The notes under the pieces are model-generated. The model was given only the letters and a program-made list of their open reading frames with translations. It ran no database searches and was not told where the DNA came from. Of a stretch of 64,000 bases of DNA, positions 37,417 to 50,440 are shown piece by piece; position 1 is the stretch's first letter; each line of letters opens with the position of its first letter. Origin of the DNA: Hetaerina americana (Eukaryota > Arthropoda > Insecta > Odonata > Calopterygidae); contig JAKTNV010000077.1 of assembly GCA_022747635.1 (NCBI GenBank), forward strand, positions 1,764,418-1,828,417, in the 5' to 3' direction. The position numbers and the translations under genes were made by a program.

Positions 37417-39520
37417 ATGAAAAGAGCCATTAGCTCCCCCTTTGGGTTCTAGGTGAAAATCTCACTCAACACCTTTCAAACAAAAATGTTTCCATGGTGT
37501 GTATTGTTGTTCATTTTCATCAAATAAACAAAATTCACCCAGAATTAATCCTGAAAGACAAGAAATGAGCATAAAAGATGCTTCAGCGTAAGTGTTAATG
37601 TTACTAAAAGAGCCCAAATTTCTAAAAATATTGCGAAAAACAACAATCTTCATTTTAAGAGTGAATGTTTGAGGTGTTTAGAAGGCATTTATTTCAATTT
37701 AAGAAAATTTGATTTTTCACATTTTTCCATGAAAAGTGCCTTTGTGTTCTAGGTGAAAATCTCACTCGACACAAATCAAACAAAAATGTTTCCATGGTGT
37801 GTATTTTTGTTCATTTTCATCAAATAAACAAAATAAAACCCAGAATTAATCCTGAAAGACAAGAAATGAGCATAAAAGGTGCTTCAGCGCAGGTGTTTAT
37901 GTTACTAAAAGAGCCCAAATTTCTAAAAATATTGCGAAAAACAACAATTTTCAGTTCAAGAGTGTATGTTTGAGGTGTAAACAAGGCATTTATTTTATTT
38001 TTAGAAAATTTAATTATTCACATTTTTCCATGATAAGTGCCAATACCCCCCCTTTGGGTTCTAGGTGAAAATCTCACTCGACATTAATCAAACAAAAATG
38101 TTTCCGTGGTGTGTATTGTTGTTTATTTTCATCAAATAAACAAAATAAAACCCAGAATAAATACTGAAAGACAAGAAATAAGCATTAAAGAAGCTTCAGC
38201 GCAAGTGTTAATGTTGCTAAAAGAGCCCAAATTTCTAAAAATATTGCGAAAAACAACAATTTTCAGTTTAAGAGTGAATGTTTGAGGTGTATAGAAGGCA
38301 TTTATTTCATTTTTAGAAAATGTTTTTTTTCACATTTTTCCATGAAAAGTGCGAATTGTGTTCTAGGTGAAAATCACACTCGACACAAATCAAACAAAAA
38401 TGTTTCCATGGTGTGTATTGTTGTTCATTTTCATCAAATAAACAAAATAAAACCCAGAATTAATCCTGAAAGACAAGAAATGAGCATAAAAGGTGCTTCA
38501 GCGCAAGTGTTAATGTTACTAAAAGAGCCCAAATTTCTAAAAATATTGCGATAAACAACAATCTTCTGTTTTAGAGTGAATGTTTCAGGTGTATAACCCC
38601 CCCTTTGGGTTCTATGTGAAAATCTCAATCGACACAAATCAAACAAAAATGTTGCCATGGTGTGTATTGTTGTTCATTTTCATCAAATAAACAAAATAAA
38701 ACCCAGAATTAATCCTGAAAGACAAGAAATGACCATAAAAGATGCTTCAGCGCAAGTGTAAATGTAACTAAAAGAGCCCAAATTTCTAAAAATATTTCGA
38801 AAAACAACAATCTTCTGTTTTAGAGTGAATGTTTGAGGTGTATAGAAGGCATTTATTTCATTTTTAGAAAATTTAATATTTCACATTTTTCCATGAAAAG
38901 TGCCAATACCCTTTGCCCCCCCCTTTGTGTTCTAGGTGAAAATCTCACTCGACACAACTCAAACAAAAATGTTTCAATGGTGTGTATTGTTGTTCATTTT
39001 CATCAAATAAACAAAATAAAACCCAGAATTAATATTGTAAGACACGAAATGAGCATAAAAGATGCTTCAGCGCAAGTGTTAATGTTACTAAAAGAGCCCA
39101 AATTTCTAAAAATATTGCGAAAAACAACAATCTTCTGTTTTAGAGTGAATGTTTGAGGTGAGGCATTTATTTCATTTTTAGAAATTTTATTTTTCCACAT
39201 TTTTCCATGAAAAGTGCCAATACCCCCCCCCATTGGGTTCTAGGTGAAAATCTCACTCGACACAAATCAAACAAAAATGTTGCCATGGTGTGTATTGTTG
39301 TTCATTTTTATCAAATAAACAAAATAAAACTCAGAATTAATCCTGAAAGACAAGAAATGAGCACAAAAGATGCTTCAGCGCAAGTGTAAATGTTACTAAA
39401 AGAGCCCAAATTTCTAAAAATATTGCGAAAAAAAACAATCTTCTGTTTTAGAGTGAATGTTTGAGGTGTATAGAAGGAATTTATTTTATTTTTAGAAAAT
39501 TTAATATTTCACATTTTTCC
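37417..39520 (+). repeat. Divergent transition units
   Basis: Seven units here carry many private changes: gagccattagctcc near 37425, a start without a C-run (gtgcctttgtg near 37737), tgataagtgcc at 38031, aaaatgttttttttcac near 38318 with gtgcgaattgtg after it, and a unit lacking about ten bases (gaggtgaggcattt near 39156). One unit is the truncated type (junction near 38597). The part from about 38350 matches 48580-49790 at about 10.23 kb offset. Greater divergence suggests this stretch is homogenised less often than its surroundings. Confidence 0.7.
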
Positions 39521-41110
39521 ATGAAAAGTGCCAATACCTCCCCCTTTGTGTTCAAGGTGAAAATCTAACTCGACACAAATCAAACAAAAATGTTTCCATG
39601 GTGTGTATTTTGGTTCATTTTCATCAAAAAAACAAAATAAAACGCAGAATTAATCCTGAAAGACAAGAAATGAGCATAAGAGATGCTTCAGCGAAGTGTT
39701 AATGTTGCTAAAAGAGCACAAATTTCTAAAAATTTTGCGAAAAACAACAATCTTCAGTTTTAGAGTGAATGTTTGAGGTGTGTAGAAGCCATTTATTTCA
39801 TTTTTAGAAAAGTTAATATTCGACATTTTTCCATGAAAAGTGCCTGTACCCCCCCCCCTACTTTGGGTTCTAGGTGAAAATCTCACTCGACACATATCAA
39901 ACAAAAATAATGCCATGGTGTGTATTGTTGTTCATTTTCATCAAAAAAACTATATTAAACCCAGAATTAATCCTGAAAGACAAGAAATGAGCATTAAAGA
40001 TACTTCAGCGCATGTGTTAATGTTACTAAAAGTGCCCAAATTTCTAAAAATATTGCGAAAAACACAATCTTCAGTTTTAGAGTGAATGTTTGAGGTGTAT
40101 AGAAGGCATTTATTTCATTTTTAGAAAAATTAATATTTCACATTTCTCCATGAAAAGTGCCAATACCCCTTTGTGTTCAAGGTGAAAATCTAACTCGACA
40201 CAAATCAAACAAAAATGTTTCCATGGTGTGTATTTTTGTTCATTTTCATCAAATAAACAAAATTAAACCCAGAATTAATCCTTAAAGACAAGAAATGAGC
40301 ATAAAAAATGCTTCAGCACAAGTGTTAATGTTACTAAAATAGCCCAAATTTCTAAAAATATTGCGAAAAACATCAATCTTCAGTTTTGGAGTGAATGTTT
40401 GAGGTGTATAGAAGGCATTTATTTCATTTTTAAAATATTTAATATTTCACATTTTTCCATGAAAAGTGCCAATACCCCTTGCCAAAAGTGCCAATACCGC
40501 ACGATACACTTTGGGTTCTAGGTGAAAATATAACTCGACAAAAATCAAACAAAAATGTTTCCATGGTGTGTATTGTTGTTCATTTTCATCAAATAAACAA
40601 AATAAAACCCAGACTTAATCCTGAAAGACAAGAAATGAGCATAAGAGATGCTTCAGCGCAAATGTTAATGTTACTAAAAGAGCCCAAATTTCTAAAAATA
40701 TTGCGAAAAACAACAATCTTCAGTTTAAGAGTGAATGTTGGAGGTGTATAGAAGGCATTTATTTCATTTTTAGAAAATTTAATTTTTCACATTTTTCCAT
40801 GAAAAGTGCCAATACCCCCCCCTTTGTGTTCTAGGTGAAAATCTCACTCAACACAAATCAAACAAAAATGTTTTTATGGTGGGTATTGTTGTTCATTTTC
40901 ATCAAATAAACAAAATAAAACCCAGACTTAATCCTGAAAGACAAGAAATGAGCATAAAAGATGCTTCAGCGCAAGTGTTAATGTTACTAAAAGAGCCCAA
41001 ATTTCTAAAAATATTTCGAAAAACACAATCTTCAGTTTTAGAGTAAATGTTTGAGGTGTAAAAAAGGCATTTGTTTCATTTTTAGAACATTTAATTTTTC
41101 ACATTTTTCC
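39521..41110 (+). repeat. Left-type island (F-E-J) inside the right domain
   Basis: Units at 39833 (F), 40150 (E) and 40459 (J, 340 bp) have the tags of the left domain. They are preceded by a unit (39521) with a G-like end and followed by a K-like body with a different start (40799). They carry private changes not seen in left copies: gtgtagaagcc near 39780, attcgacat, gcgcatgtg, actaaaatagccc and gcgcaaatg. This is therefore an older or separately evolving copy, not a fresh transposition of a left block. Confidence 0.75.
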
Positions 41111-43293
41111 ATGAAAAGTGCCAAATACCCCCCCTTTGGGGTCTAGGTGAAAATCTCACTCGACACAAATCAAACAAAAATGTTTCCATGGTGTGTATTT
41201 TTGTTCATTTTCATCAAATAAACAAAATAAAACCCAGAATTAATCCTGAAAGACAAGAAATGAGCATAAAAGATGCTTCAGCGCAAGTGTTATTGTTACT
41301 AAAAGAGCCCAAATTTCTAAAAATATTGCAAAAAACAACAATCTTCAGGTTTAGAGTGAATATTTGAGGTGTATAGAAGGCATTTATTTCATTTTTAGAC
41401 AATTTAATTTTTCACATTTTTCCATGAAAAGTGCCAATACCCCCCCTTTGTGTTCTAGGTAAAAATCTCACTCGACACAAATCAAACAAAAATGTTTCCA
41501 TGGTGTGTATTTTTGTTCATTTTCATCAAATAAAAAAAATAAAACCCAGAATTAATCCTGAAAGACAAGAAATGATCATAAAAGGTGCTTCAGCGCAGGT
41601 GTTTATGTTACTAAAAGAGCCCAAATTTCTAAAAATATTGCGAAAAACAACAATCTTCTGTTTTAGAGTGAATGTTTCAGGTGTACTAAAGGCATTTATT
41701 TCATTTTTAGAAAATTATTTTTCTCACATTTTTCCATGAAAAGTGCCAATACTCCCCCTTTGTGTTCTAGGTGAAAATCTCACTCGACACAAATCAAACA
41801 AAAATGTTTCCATGGTGTGTATTTTTGTTCATTTTCATCAAATAAACAAAATAAACCCAGAATTAATCCTGAAAGACAAGAAATGAGCATAAAAGGTGCT
41901 TCAGCGCAAGTGTTAATGTTACTAAAAGTGCCCAAATTTCTATAAATATTGCAAAAAACAACAATCTTCTGTTTTAGAGTGAATGTTTAAGGTGTATAGA
42001 AGGCATTTATTTCATTTTCAGAAAATTAATTTTTCACATTTTTCCATGAAAAGTGCCAATACCCCCCCCTTTGTGTTCTAGGTGAAAATCACACTCTACA
42101 CAAATCAAACAAATATGTTTCCATGGTGTGTATTGTTGTTCATTTTCATCAAATAAACAAAATAAAACCCAGAATTAATCCTGAAAGACAAGAAATGAGC
42201 ATAAAAGGTGCTTCAGCGCAAGTGTTAATGTTACTAAAAGAGCCCAAATTTCTAAAAATATTGCGATAAACAACAATCTTCTGTTTTAGAGTGAATGTTT
42301 GAGGTGTATGGAAGGCATTTATTTCATTTTTAGAAAATTTAATTTTTCACATTTTCCATGAAAAATGCCAATACCCCTCCTTTGGGTTCTAGGTGAAATT
42401 CTCACTCTTAACAAATCAAACAAAAATGTTTCTATGGTGTGTATTGTTGTTCATTTTCATAAAATAAACAAAATAAAACCCAGAATTAATCCTGAAAGAC
42501 AAGAATTGAGCATAAAAGATTCTTCAGCGCAAGTGTTAATGTTACTAAAAGAGCCCAAATTTCTAAAAATATTGCGAAAAACAACAATCTTCTGTTTTAG
42601 AGTGAATGTTTCAGGTGTATAGAAGGCTATTATTTCATTTTTAGAAAATTTAATTTTTCACATTTTTCCATGAAAAGTGCCAATACTCCCCCTTTGGGTT
42701 CTAGGTGAAAATCTCACTCAACAGAAATCAAACAAAAATGTTTCCATGGTGTGTATTGTTGTTTATTTTCATCAAATAAACAAAATAAAACCCAGAATTA
42801 ATCCTGATAGACAAGAAATGAGCATAAAAGATGCTTCAGCGCAAGTTTTAATGTTACTAAAAGAGCCCAAATTTCTAAAAAATTGCGAAAAACAACAATC
42901 TTCTGTTTTAGAGTGAATGTTTCAGGTGTATAAAAGGCATTTATTTCATTTTTAGAAAATTTAATTTTTCACATTTTTCCATGAAAAGTGCCAATACCCC
43001 CCCCTTTGTGTTCAAGGTGAAAATCTAACTCGACCCAAATCAAACAAAAATGTTTCCATGGTGTGTATTTTTGTTCATTTTCATCAAATAAACAAAATAA
43101 AACCCAGAATTAATTCTGAAAGACAAGAAATGAGCATAAAAGGTGCTTCAGCGCAAGTGTTAATGTTACTAAAAGAGCCCAAATTTCTAAAAATATTGCG
43201 ATAAACAACAATCTTCTGTTTTAGAGAGAATGTTCCAGGTGTATAAAAGGCATTTATTTCATTTTTAGAAAATTATTTATCTAACATTTTTCC
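41111..43293 (+). repeat. Right-domain units, first series
   Basis: Units at 41111, 41424, 41736, 42046, 42358, 42670 and 42981 show the right-domain tags: gtttcaggtgta, cataaaaggtgcttc, tactcccccttt starts, and shortened ends such as aaattaatttttcac. Part of it (about 42046-42990) matches 50693-51640 at offset 8647, sharing aaaaatgccaatacccctcc, gaaattctcactct and gacaagaattgag. Confidence 0.75.
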
Positions 43294-46200
43294 ATGAAAA
43301 GTGCCAATGCCCCCCCCCCCCTTTGGGTTCTAGGTGAAAATCTCACTCGACAGAAATCAAACAAAAATGTTGCCATGGTGTGTATTGTTGTTCATTTTCA
43401 TCAAATAAACAAAATAAAACCCAGAATTAATCCTGAAAGACAAGAAATGAGCATAAAAGGTGCTTCAGCGCAGGTGTTAATGTTACTAAAAGAGCCCAAA
43501 TTTCTAAAAATATTGCGAAAAACAACAATCTTCTGTTTTAGAGTGAATGTTTCAGGTGTATAAAAGGCATTTATTTCATTTTTAGAAAATTATTTTTCTC
43601 ACATTTTTCCATGAAAAGTGCCAATACTCCCCCTTTGTGTTCTAGGTGAAAATCTCACTCGACACAAATCAAACAAAAATGTTTCCATGGTGTGTATTTT
43701 TGTTCATTTTCATCAAATAAACAATATAAAACCCAGAATTAATCCTGAAAGACAAGAAATGAGCATAAAAGATGCTTCAGCGCAAGTGTTAATGTTACTA
43801 AAAGTGCCCTTTTTTCTAAAAATATTGCGAAAAACAACAATCTTCAGTTTTAGAGTGAATGTTTGACGTGTATAGAAGGCATTTATTTCATTTTTAGAAA
43901 ATTAATTTTTCACATTTTTCCATGAAAAGTGCCAATACCCCCCCTTTGTGTTCTAGGTGAAAATCACACTCGACAGAAATCAAACAAAAATGTTTCCATG
44001 GTGTGTTTTTTTGTTCATTTTCATCAAATAAACAAAATTAAACCCAGAATTAATCCTGAAAGACAAGAAATGAGCTTAAAGGTTCTTCAGCGCAAGTGTT
44101 AATGTTACTAAAAGAGCCCAAATTTCTAAAAATATTGCGATAAACAACAATCTTCTGTTTTAGAGTAAATGTTTCAGGTGTATAACCCCACCTTTGGGTT
44201 CTAGGTGAAAATCTCAATCGACACAAATCAAACAAAAATGTTGCCATGGTGTGTATTGTTGTTCATTTTCATCAAATAAACAAATTAAAACCCAGAATTA
44301 ATCCTGAAAGACAAAAATGACCATAAAAGATGCATCAGCGCAAGTGTAAATGTTACTAAAAGATCCCAAATTTCTAAAAATATTTCGAAAAACAACAATC
44401 TTCTGTTTTAGAGTGAATGTTTGAGGTGTATAGAAGGCATTTATTTCATTTTTAGAAAATTTAATATTTCACATTTTTCCATGAAAAATGCCAATAGCCT
44501 TTGCCCCCCCCTTTGTGTTCTAGGTGAAAATCTCACTCGACACAACTCAAACAAAAATGTTTCCATGGTGTGTATTGTTGTTCATTTTCATCAAAAAAAC
44601 AAAATAAAACCCAGAATTAATCCTGTAAGACACGAAATGAGCATAAAAGATGCTTCAGCGCAAGTTATAATGTTACTAAAAGAGCCCAAATTTCTAAAAA
44701 TATTGCGAAAAACAACAATCTTCTGTTTTAGAGTGAATGCTTGAGGTGTATAGAAAGCATTTATTTCATTTTTAGAAATTTTATTTTTCCACATTTTTCC
44801 ATGAAAAGTGCCAATACCCCCCCCATTGGGTTCTAGGTGAAAATCTCACTCGACACAAATCAAACAAAAATGTTCCCATGGTGTGTATTGTTGTTCATTT
44901 TCATCAAATAAACAAAATAAAACCCAGAATTAATCCTTAAAGACAAGAAATGAGCATAAAAGATGCTTCAGCAGAAGTGTTAATGTTACTAAAAGAGCCC
45001 AAATTTCTAAAAATATTGCGAAAAACAACAATCTTCAGCTTTGGAGTGAATGTTTGAGGTGTATAAAAGGCATTTATTTCATTTTTATAAAATTTAATAT
45101 TTCACATTTTTCCATGAAAAGTGCCAATACCCCCCCCCACTTTGGGTTCTAGATGAAAATCTAACTATACACAAATCAAACAAAAATATTTCCATGGTGT
45201 GTATTGTTGTTCATTTTCATCAAATAAACAAAATAGAACCCAGACTTAATCCTGAAAGACAAGAAATGAGCATAAAAGATGCTTCAGCGCAAGTTTTAAT
45301 GTTACTTAAAGAGCCCAAATTTCTAAAAATTTTGCGAAAAACAAGAATCTTCAGTTTTAGAATGAAGGTTTGAGGTGTATAGAAGGCATTTATTACATTT
45401 TTAGAAAATTTAATTTTTCACATTTTTCCATGAAAAGTGCCAATACCCCCCCCCCTTTGAATTCTAGGTGAAAATCTCACTCGACCCAAATCAAACAACA
45501 ATGTTTCCATGGTGTGTATTGTTGTTTATTTTCATCAAATAAACAAAATAAAACCCAGAATTAATCCTGAAAGAAAAGAAATGAGCATAAAAGATGCTTC
45601 AGCGCAAGTGTTAATGTTACTAAAAGAGCCCAAATTTCTAAAAATATTGCGAAAAACAACAATCTTCAGTTTTAGAGTGAATGTTTGAGGTGTAAAGAAG
45701 GCATTTATTTCTTTTTTAGAAAATTGAATTTTTCACATTTTTCCATGAAAAGTGCCAATACCCCCCCCTTTGTGTTCTAGGTGAAAATCTCACTCGACAC
45801 AACTCAAACAAAAATGTTTCCATGGTGTGTATTGTTGTTCATTTTCATCAAATAAACAAAATAAAACCCAGAATTAATCCTGATAGACAAGAAATGAGCA
45901 TAAAAGATGCTTCAGCGCAAGTTTTAATGTTACTAAAAGAGCCCAAATTTCTAAAAATATTGCGAAAAACAACAATCTTCTGTTTTAGAGTGAATGTTTC
46001 AGGTGTATAAAAGGCATTTATTTCATTTTTAGAAAATTTAATTTTTCACATTTTTCCATGAAAAGTGCCAATACCACCCCCTTTGGGTTCTAGGTGTAAA
46101 TCTCACTCGACACAAATCAAACAAAAATGTTTCCATGGTGTGTATTGTTGTTCATTTTCATCAAATTAACAAAATAAAACCCAGAATTAATCCTGAAAGA

Positions 46201-49200
46201 CAAGAAATGAGCATAAAAGATGCTTCAGCGCAAGTTTTAATGTAACTAAAAGAGCCCAAATTTCTAAAAATATTGCGAAAAACAACAATCTTCTGTTTTA
46301 GAGTGAAGGTTTGAGGTGTATAGAAGGCATTTATTTTATTTTTAGAAAATTTAATATTTCACATTTTTCCATGAAAAGTGCCGATACCCCCCCCTTTGTG
46401 TTCAAGGTGAAAATCTAACTCGACCCAAATCAAACAAAAATGTTTCCATGGTGTGTATTTTTGTTCATTTTCATCAAATAAACAAAATAAAACCCAGAAT
46501 TAATCCTTAAAGACAAGAAATGAGCATAAAAAATGCTTCAGCACAAGTGTTAATGTTACTAAAAGAGCCCAAATTTCTAAAAATATTGCGAAAAACAACA
46601 ATCTTCAGTTTTGGAGTGAATGTTTGAGGTGTATAGAAGGCATTTATTTCATTTTTAGAAAATTTAATTTTTCACATTTTTTCCATGAAAAGTGCCAATA
46701 CCCCCTCCCCCTTTGGGTTCTAGGTGAAAATCTCACTCGACAGAAATAAAACAAAAATGTTTCCATGGTGTGTATTGTTGTTCATTTTCATCAAATAAAC
46801 AAAATAAAACCCAGAATTAATCCTGAAAGACAAGAAATGAGCATAAAAGGTGCTTCAGCGCAAGTGTTAATGTTACTAAAAGAGCCCAAATTTCTAAAAA
46901 TATTGCGATAAACAACAATCTTCTGTTTTAGAGAGAATGTTTCAGGTGTATAAAAGGCATTTATTTCATTTTTAGAAAATTATTTTTCTAACATTTTTCC
47001 ATGAAAAGTGCCAATACCCCCCCTTTGGGTTCTAGGTGAAAATCTCACTCGACAGAAATCAAACAAAAATGTTGCCATGGTGTGTATTGTTGTTCATTTT
47101 AATCAAATAAACAAAATAAAACCCAGAATTAATCCTGAAAGACAAGAAATGACCATAAAAGATGCTTCACCGCAAGTGTAAATGTTACTAAAAGAGCCCA
47201 AATTTCTAAAAATATTTCGAAAGAACAACAATCTTCTGTTTTAGAATGAATGTTTGAGGTGTATAGAAGGCATTTATTTCATTTTTAGAAAATTTAATTT
47301 TTACATTTTTCCATGAAAAGTGCCAAAACCCCCCCCTTTGTGTTCTAGGTGAAAATCTCACTCGACACAACTCAAACAAAAATGTTTCCATGGTGTGTAT
47401 TGTTGTTCATTTTCATCAAATAAACAAAATAAAACCCAGAATTAATCCTGTAAGACACGAAATGAGCATAAAAGATTCTTCAGGGCAAGTGTTAATGTTG
47501 CTAAAAGAGCCCAAATTTCTAAAAATATTGCGAAAAACATCAATCTTCTGTTTTAGAGTGAATGTTTCAGGTGTATAGAAGGCATTTATTTCATTTTTAG
47601 AAAATTTAATTTTTCACATTTTTCCATGAAAAGTGCCAATACCCCGTCCCCCTTTGGGTTCTAGGTGAAAATCTCACTCGACAGAAATCAAACAAAAATG
47701 TTTCCATGGTGTGTATTGTTGTTCATTTTCATCAAATAAACTATATAAAACCCAGAATTAATCCTGAAAGACAAGAAATGAGCATAAAAGGTGCTTCAGC
47801 GCAAGTGTTAATGTTACTAAAAGAGCCCAAATTTCTAAAAATATTGCGATAAACAACAATCTTCTGTTTTAGAGAGAATGTTTCAAGTGTATAAAAGGCA
47901 TTTATTTCATTTTTAGAAAATTATTTATCTAACATTTTTCCATGAAAAGTGCCAATACCCCCCCTTTGGGTTCTAGGTGAAAATCTCACTCGACACAAAT
48001 CAAACAAAAATGTTTCCATGGTGTGTATTTTTGTTCATTTTCATCAAATAAACAAAATAAAACCCAGAATTAATCCTGAAAGACAAGAAATGAGCATAAA
48101 AGGTGCTTCAGCGCAGGTGTTTATGTTACTAAAAGAGCCCAAATTTCTAAAAATATTGCGAAAAACAACAATCTTCTGTTTTAGAGCGAATGTTTCAGGT
48201 GTATTAAAGGCATTTATTTCATTTTTAGAAAATTATTTTTCTCACATTTTTCCATGAAAAGTGCCAATACTCCCCCTTTGTGTTCTAGGTGAAAATCTCA
48301 CTCGACACAAATCAAACAAAAATGTTTCCATGGTGTGTATTTTTGTTCATTTTTATCAAATAAACAAAATAAAACCCAGAATTAATCCTGAAAGACAAGA
48401 AATGAGCATAAAAGGTGCTTCAGCGCAAGTGTTAATGTTACTAAAAGTGCCCAAATTTCTAAAAATATTGCAAAAAACAACAATCTTCAGTTTTAGAGTG
48501 AATGTTTGAGGTGTATAGAAGGCATTTATTTCATTTTCAGAAAATTAATTTTTCACATTTTTCCATGAAAAGTGCCAATACCCCCCCCTTTGTGTTCTAG
48601 GTGAAGATCTCACTCGACACAAATCAAACAAAAATGTTTCCATGGTGTGTATTGTTGTTCATTTTCATCAAGTAAACAAATTAAAACCCAGAATTAATCC
48701 TGAAAGACAAGAAATGAGCATAAAAGGTGCTTCAGCGCAAGTGTTAATGTTACTAAAAGAGCCCAAATTTCTAAAAATATTGCGATAAACAACAATCTTC
48801 TGTTTTGAAGTGAATGTTTCAGGTGTATAACCCCCCCTTTGGGTTCTATGTGAAAATCTCAATCGACACTAATCAAACAAAAATGTTGCCATGGTGTGTA
48901 TTGTTGTTCATTTTCATCAAATAAACAAAATAAAACCCAGAATTAATCCTGAAAGACAAGAAATGACCATAAAAGATGCTTCAGCGCAAGTGTAAATGTT
49001 ACTAAAAGAGCCCAAATTTCTAAAAATATTTCGAAAAGCAACAATCTTCTGTTTTAGAGTGAATGTTTGAGGTGTATAGAAGGCATTTATTTCATTTTTA
49101 GAAAATTTAAAATTTCACATTTTTCCATGAAAAGTGCCAATACCCTTTGCCCCCCCCTTTGAGTTCTAGGTGAAAATCTCACTCGACACAACTCAAACAA

Positions 49201-49210
49201 AAATGTTTCC
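43270..49210 (+). repeat. Large duplicated block R, copy 1 (about 5.9 kb)
   Basis: This stretch matches about 56537-62480 at an offset of 13264-13269 bp, exactly 43 units. Shared rare markers are aaaaatgccaatagcc (44481 and 57743), tttgaattctagg (about 45453 and 58721), aacaacaatgtttcc, ttcagggcaag (about 47480 and 60740), aaactatataaaac (about 47739 and 61003) and tttgagttctagg (about 49158 and 62430). About 47780-48060 does not match its counterpart although spacing is kept. The first part, up to about 44990, also matches 53806-55530. Confidence 0.85.
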
Positions 49211-50440
49211 ATGGTGTGTATTGTTGTTCATTTTCATCAAATAAACAAAATAAAACCCAGAATTAATCCTGTAAGACACGAAATGAGCCTAAAAGATGCT
49301 TCAGCGCAAGTGTTAATGTTACTAAAAGAGCCCAAATTTCTAAAAATATTGCGAAAAACAACAATCTTCTGTTTTAGAGTGAATGTTTGAGGTGAGGCAT
49401 TTATTTCATTTTTAGAAATTTTATTTTTCCACATTTTTCCATGAAAAGTGCCAATACCCCCCCATTGGGTTCTAGGTGAAAATCTCACTCGACACAAATC
49501 AAACAAAAATGTTCCCATGGTGTGTATTGTTGTTCATTTTCATCAAATAAACAAAATAAAACCCAGAATTAATCCTGAAAGACAAGAAATGAGCACAAAA
49601 GATGCTTCAGCGCAAGTGTAAATGTTACTAAAAGTGCCCAAATTTCTAAAAATATTGCGAAAAAAAACAATCTTCTTTTTTAGAGTGAATGTTTGAGGTG
49701 TATAGAAGGCATTTATTTTATTTTTAGAAAATTTAATATTTCACATTTTTCCATGAAAAGTGCCAATACCCCCCCCTTTGTGTTCAAGGTGAAAATCTAA
49801 CTCGACACATATCAAACAAAAATGTTTCCATGGTGTGTATTTTTGTTCATTTTCATCAAATAAACAAAATAAAACCCAGAATTAATCCTTAAAGACAAGA
49901 AATGAGCATAAAAGATGCTTAAGCAGAAGTGTTAATGTTCTTAAAAGAGCCCAAATTTCTAAAAATATTGCGAAAAACAACAATCTTCAGTTTTGGAGTG
50001 AATGTTTGAGGTGTATAAAAGGCATTTATTTCATTTTTAGAAAATTTAATATTTCACATTTTTCCATGAAAAGTGCCAATACCCCCCCCCCACTTTGGGT
50101 TCTAGGTGAAAATCTAACTCGACACAAATCAAACAAAAATGTTTCCATGGTGTGTATTGTTGTTCATTTTCATCAAATAAACAAAATAGAACCCAGACTT
50201 AATCCTGAAAGACAAGAAATGAGCATAAAAGATGCTTCAGCGCAAGTTTTAATGTTACTTAAAGAGCCCAAATTTCTAAAAATTTTGCGAAAAACAAGAA
50301 TCTTCAGTTTTAGAATGAATGTTTGAGGTGTATAGAAGGCATTTATTACATTTTTAGAAAATTTAATTTTTCACATTTTTCCATGAAAAGTGCCAATGGG
50401 TGCCCTTTGGGTTCTAGGTGAAAATCTCACTCGACACAAA
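49211..50440 (+). repeat. Right-domain units with a unit lacking its C-tract
   Basis: Units at 49441, 49753, 50066 and 50383 follow block R copy 1. The unit at 50383 starts gccaatgggtgcccttt, with the C-run replaced by gggtgccc; I saw no second example. The stretch around 49441-49750 resembles 39207-39510 (gagcacaaaagatgc is shared). Confidence 0.7.

Larger units (their letters stand above)
3992..40149 (+). repeat. F subtype: gcctgtac-C(n)-tactttggg units
   Basis: Thirteen units begin with gcctgtac (or gcctctac, tacctgtac), the longest C-runs of the array and tactttggg. Most then carry aataatgcc, actatattaaaccc and aaaagtgcccaaa, and a one-base deletion in aaaaacacaatc. Junctions: 3992, 5585, 5902, 8769, 10046, 12890, 16064, 21113, 25219, 29635, 32480, 34997 and 39833. 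Three hybrids (15103, 23318, 27733) have an M-type start and an F-type body. In complete contexts F is preceded by G, whose end is agaagcc and tttgacat, and followed by E. Confidence 0.85.
4617..40798 (+). repeat. J subtype: 338-340 bp units with extra 26-28 bp
   Basis: Sixteen units start with a second, degenerate copy of the junction: aatacccc, then ttgccaaaagtgccaa, then taccgcacgata before cactttggg. Junction positions are 4617, 6527, 9394, 10673, 13517, 15724, 16690, 19216, 21430, 23939, 25844, 28354, 30260, 33108, 35622 and 40459. The extra piece is a partial tandem copy of agtgccaatacc plus about ten bases (gcacgata) found nowhere else in the unit. Units of 338 bp also have ctaaaaaattgcg, two bases shorter. 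Spacings between J units are 3 to 9 units except the last (16). The 13517 copy has cctttacaaaag instead of ccttgccaaaag. Confidence 0.88.
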
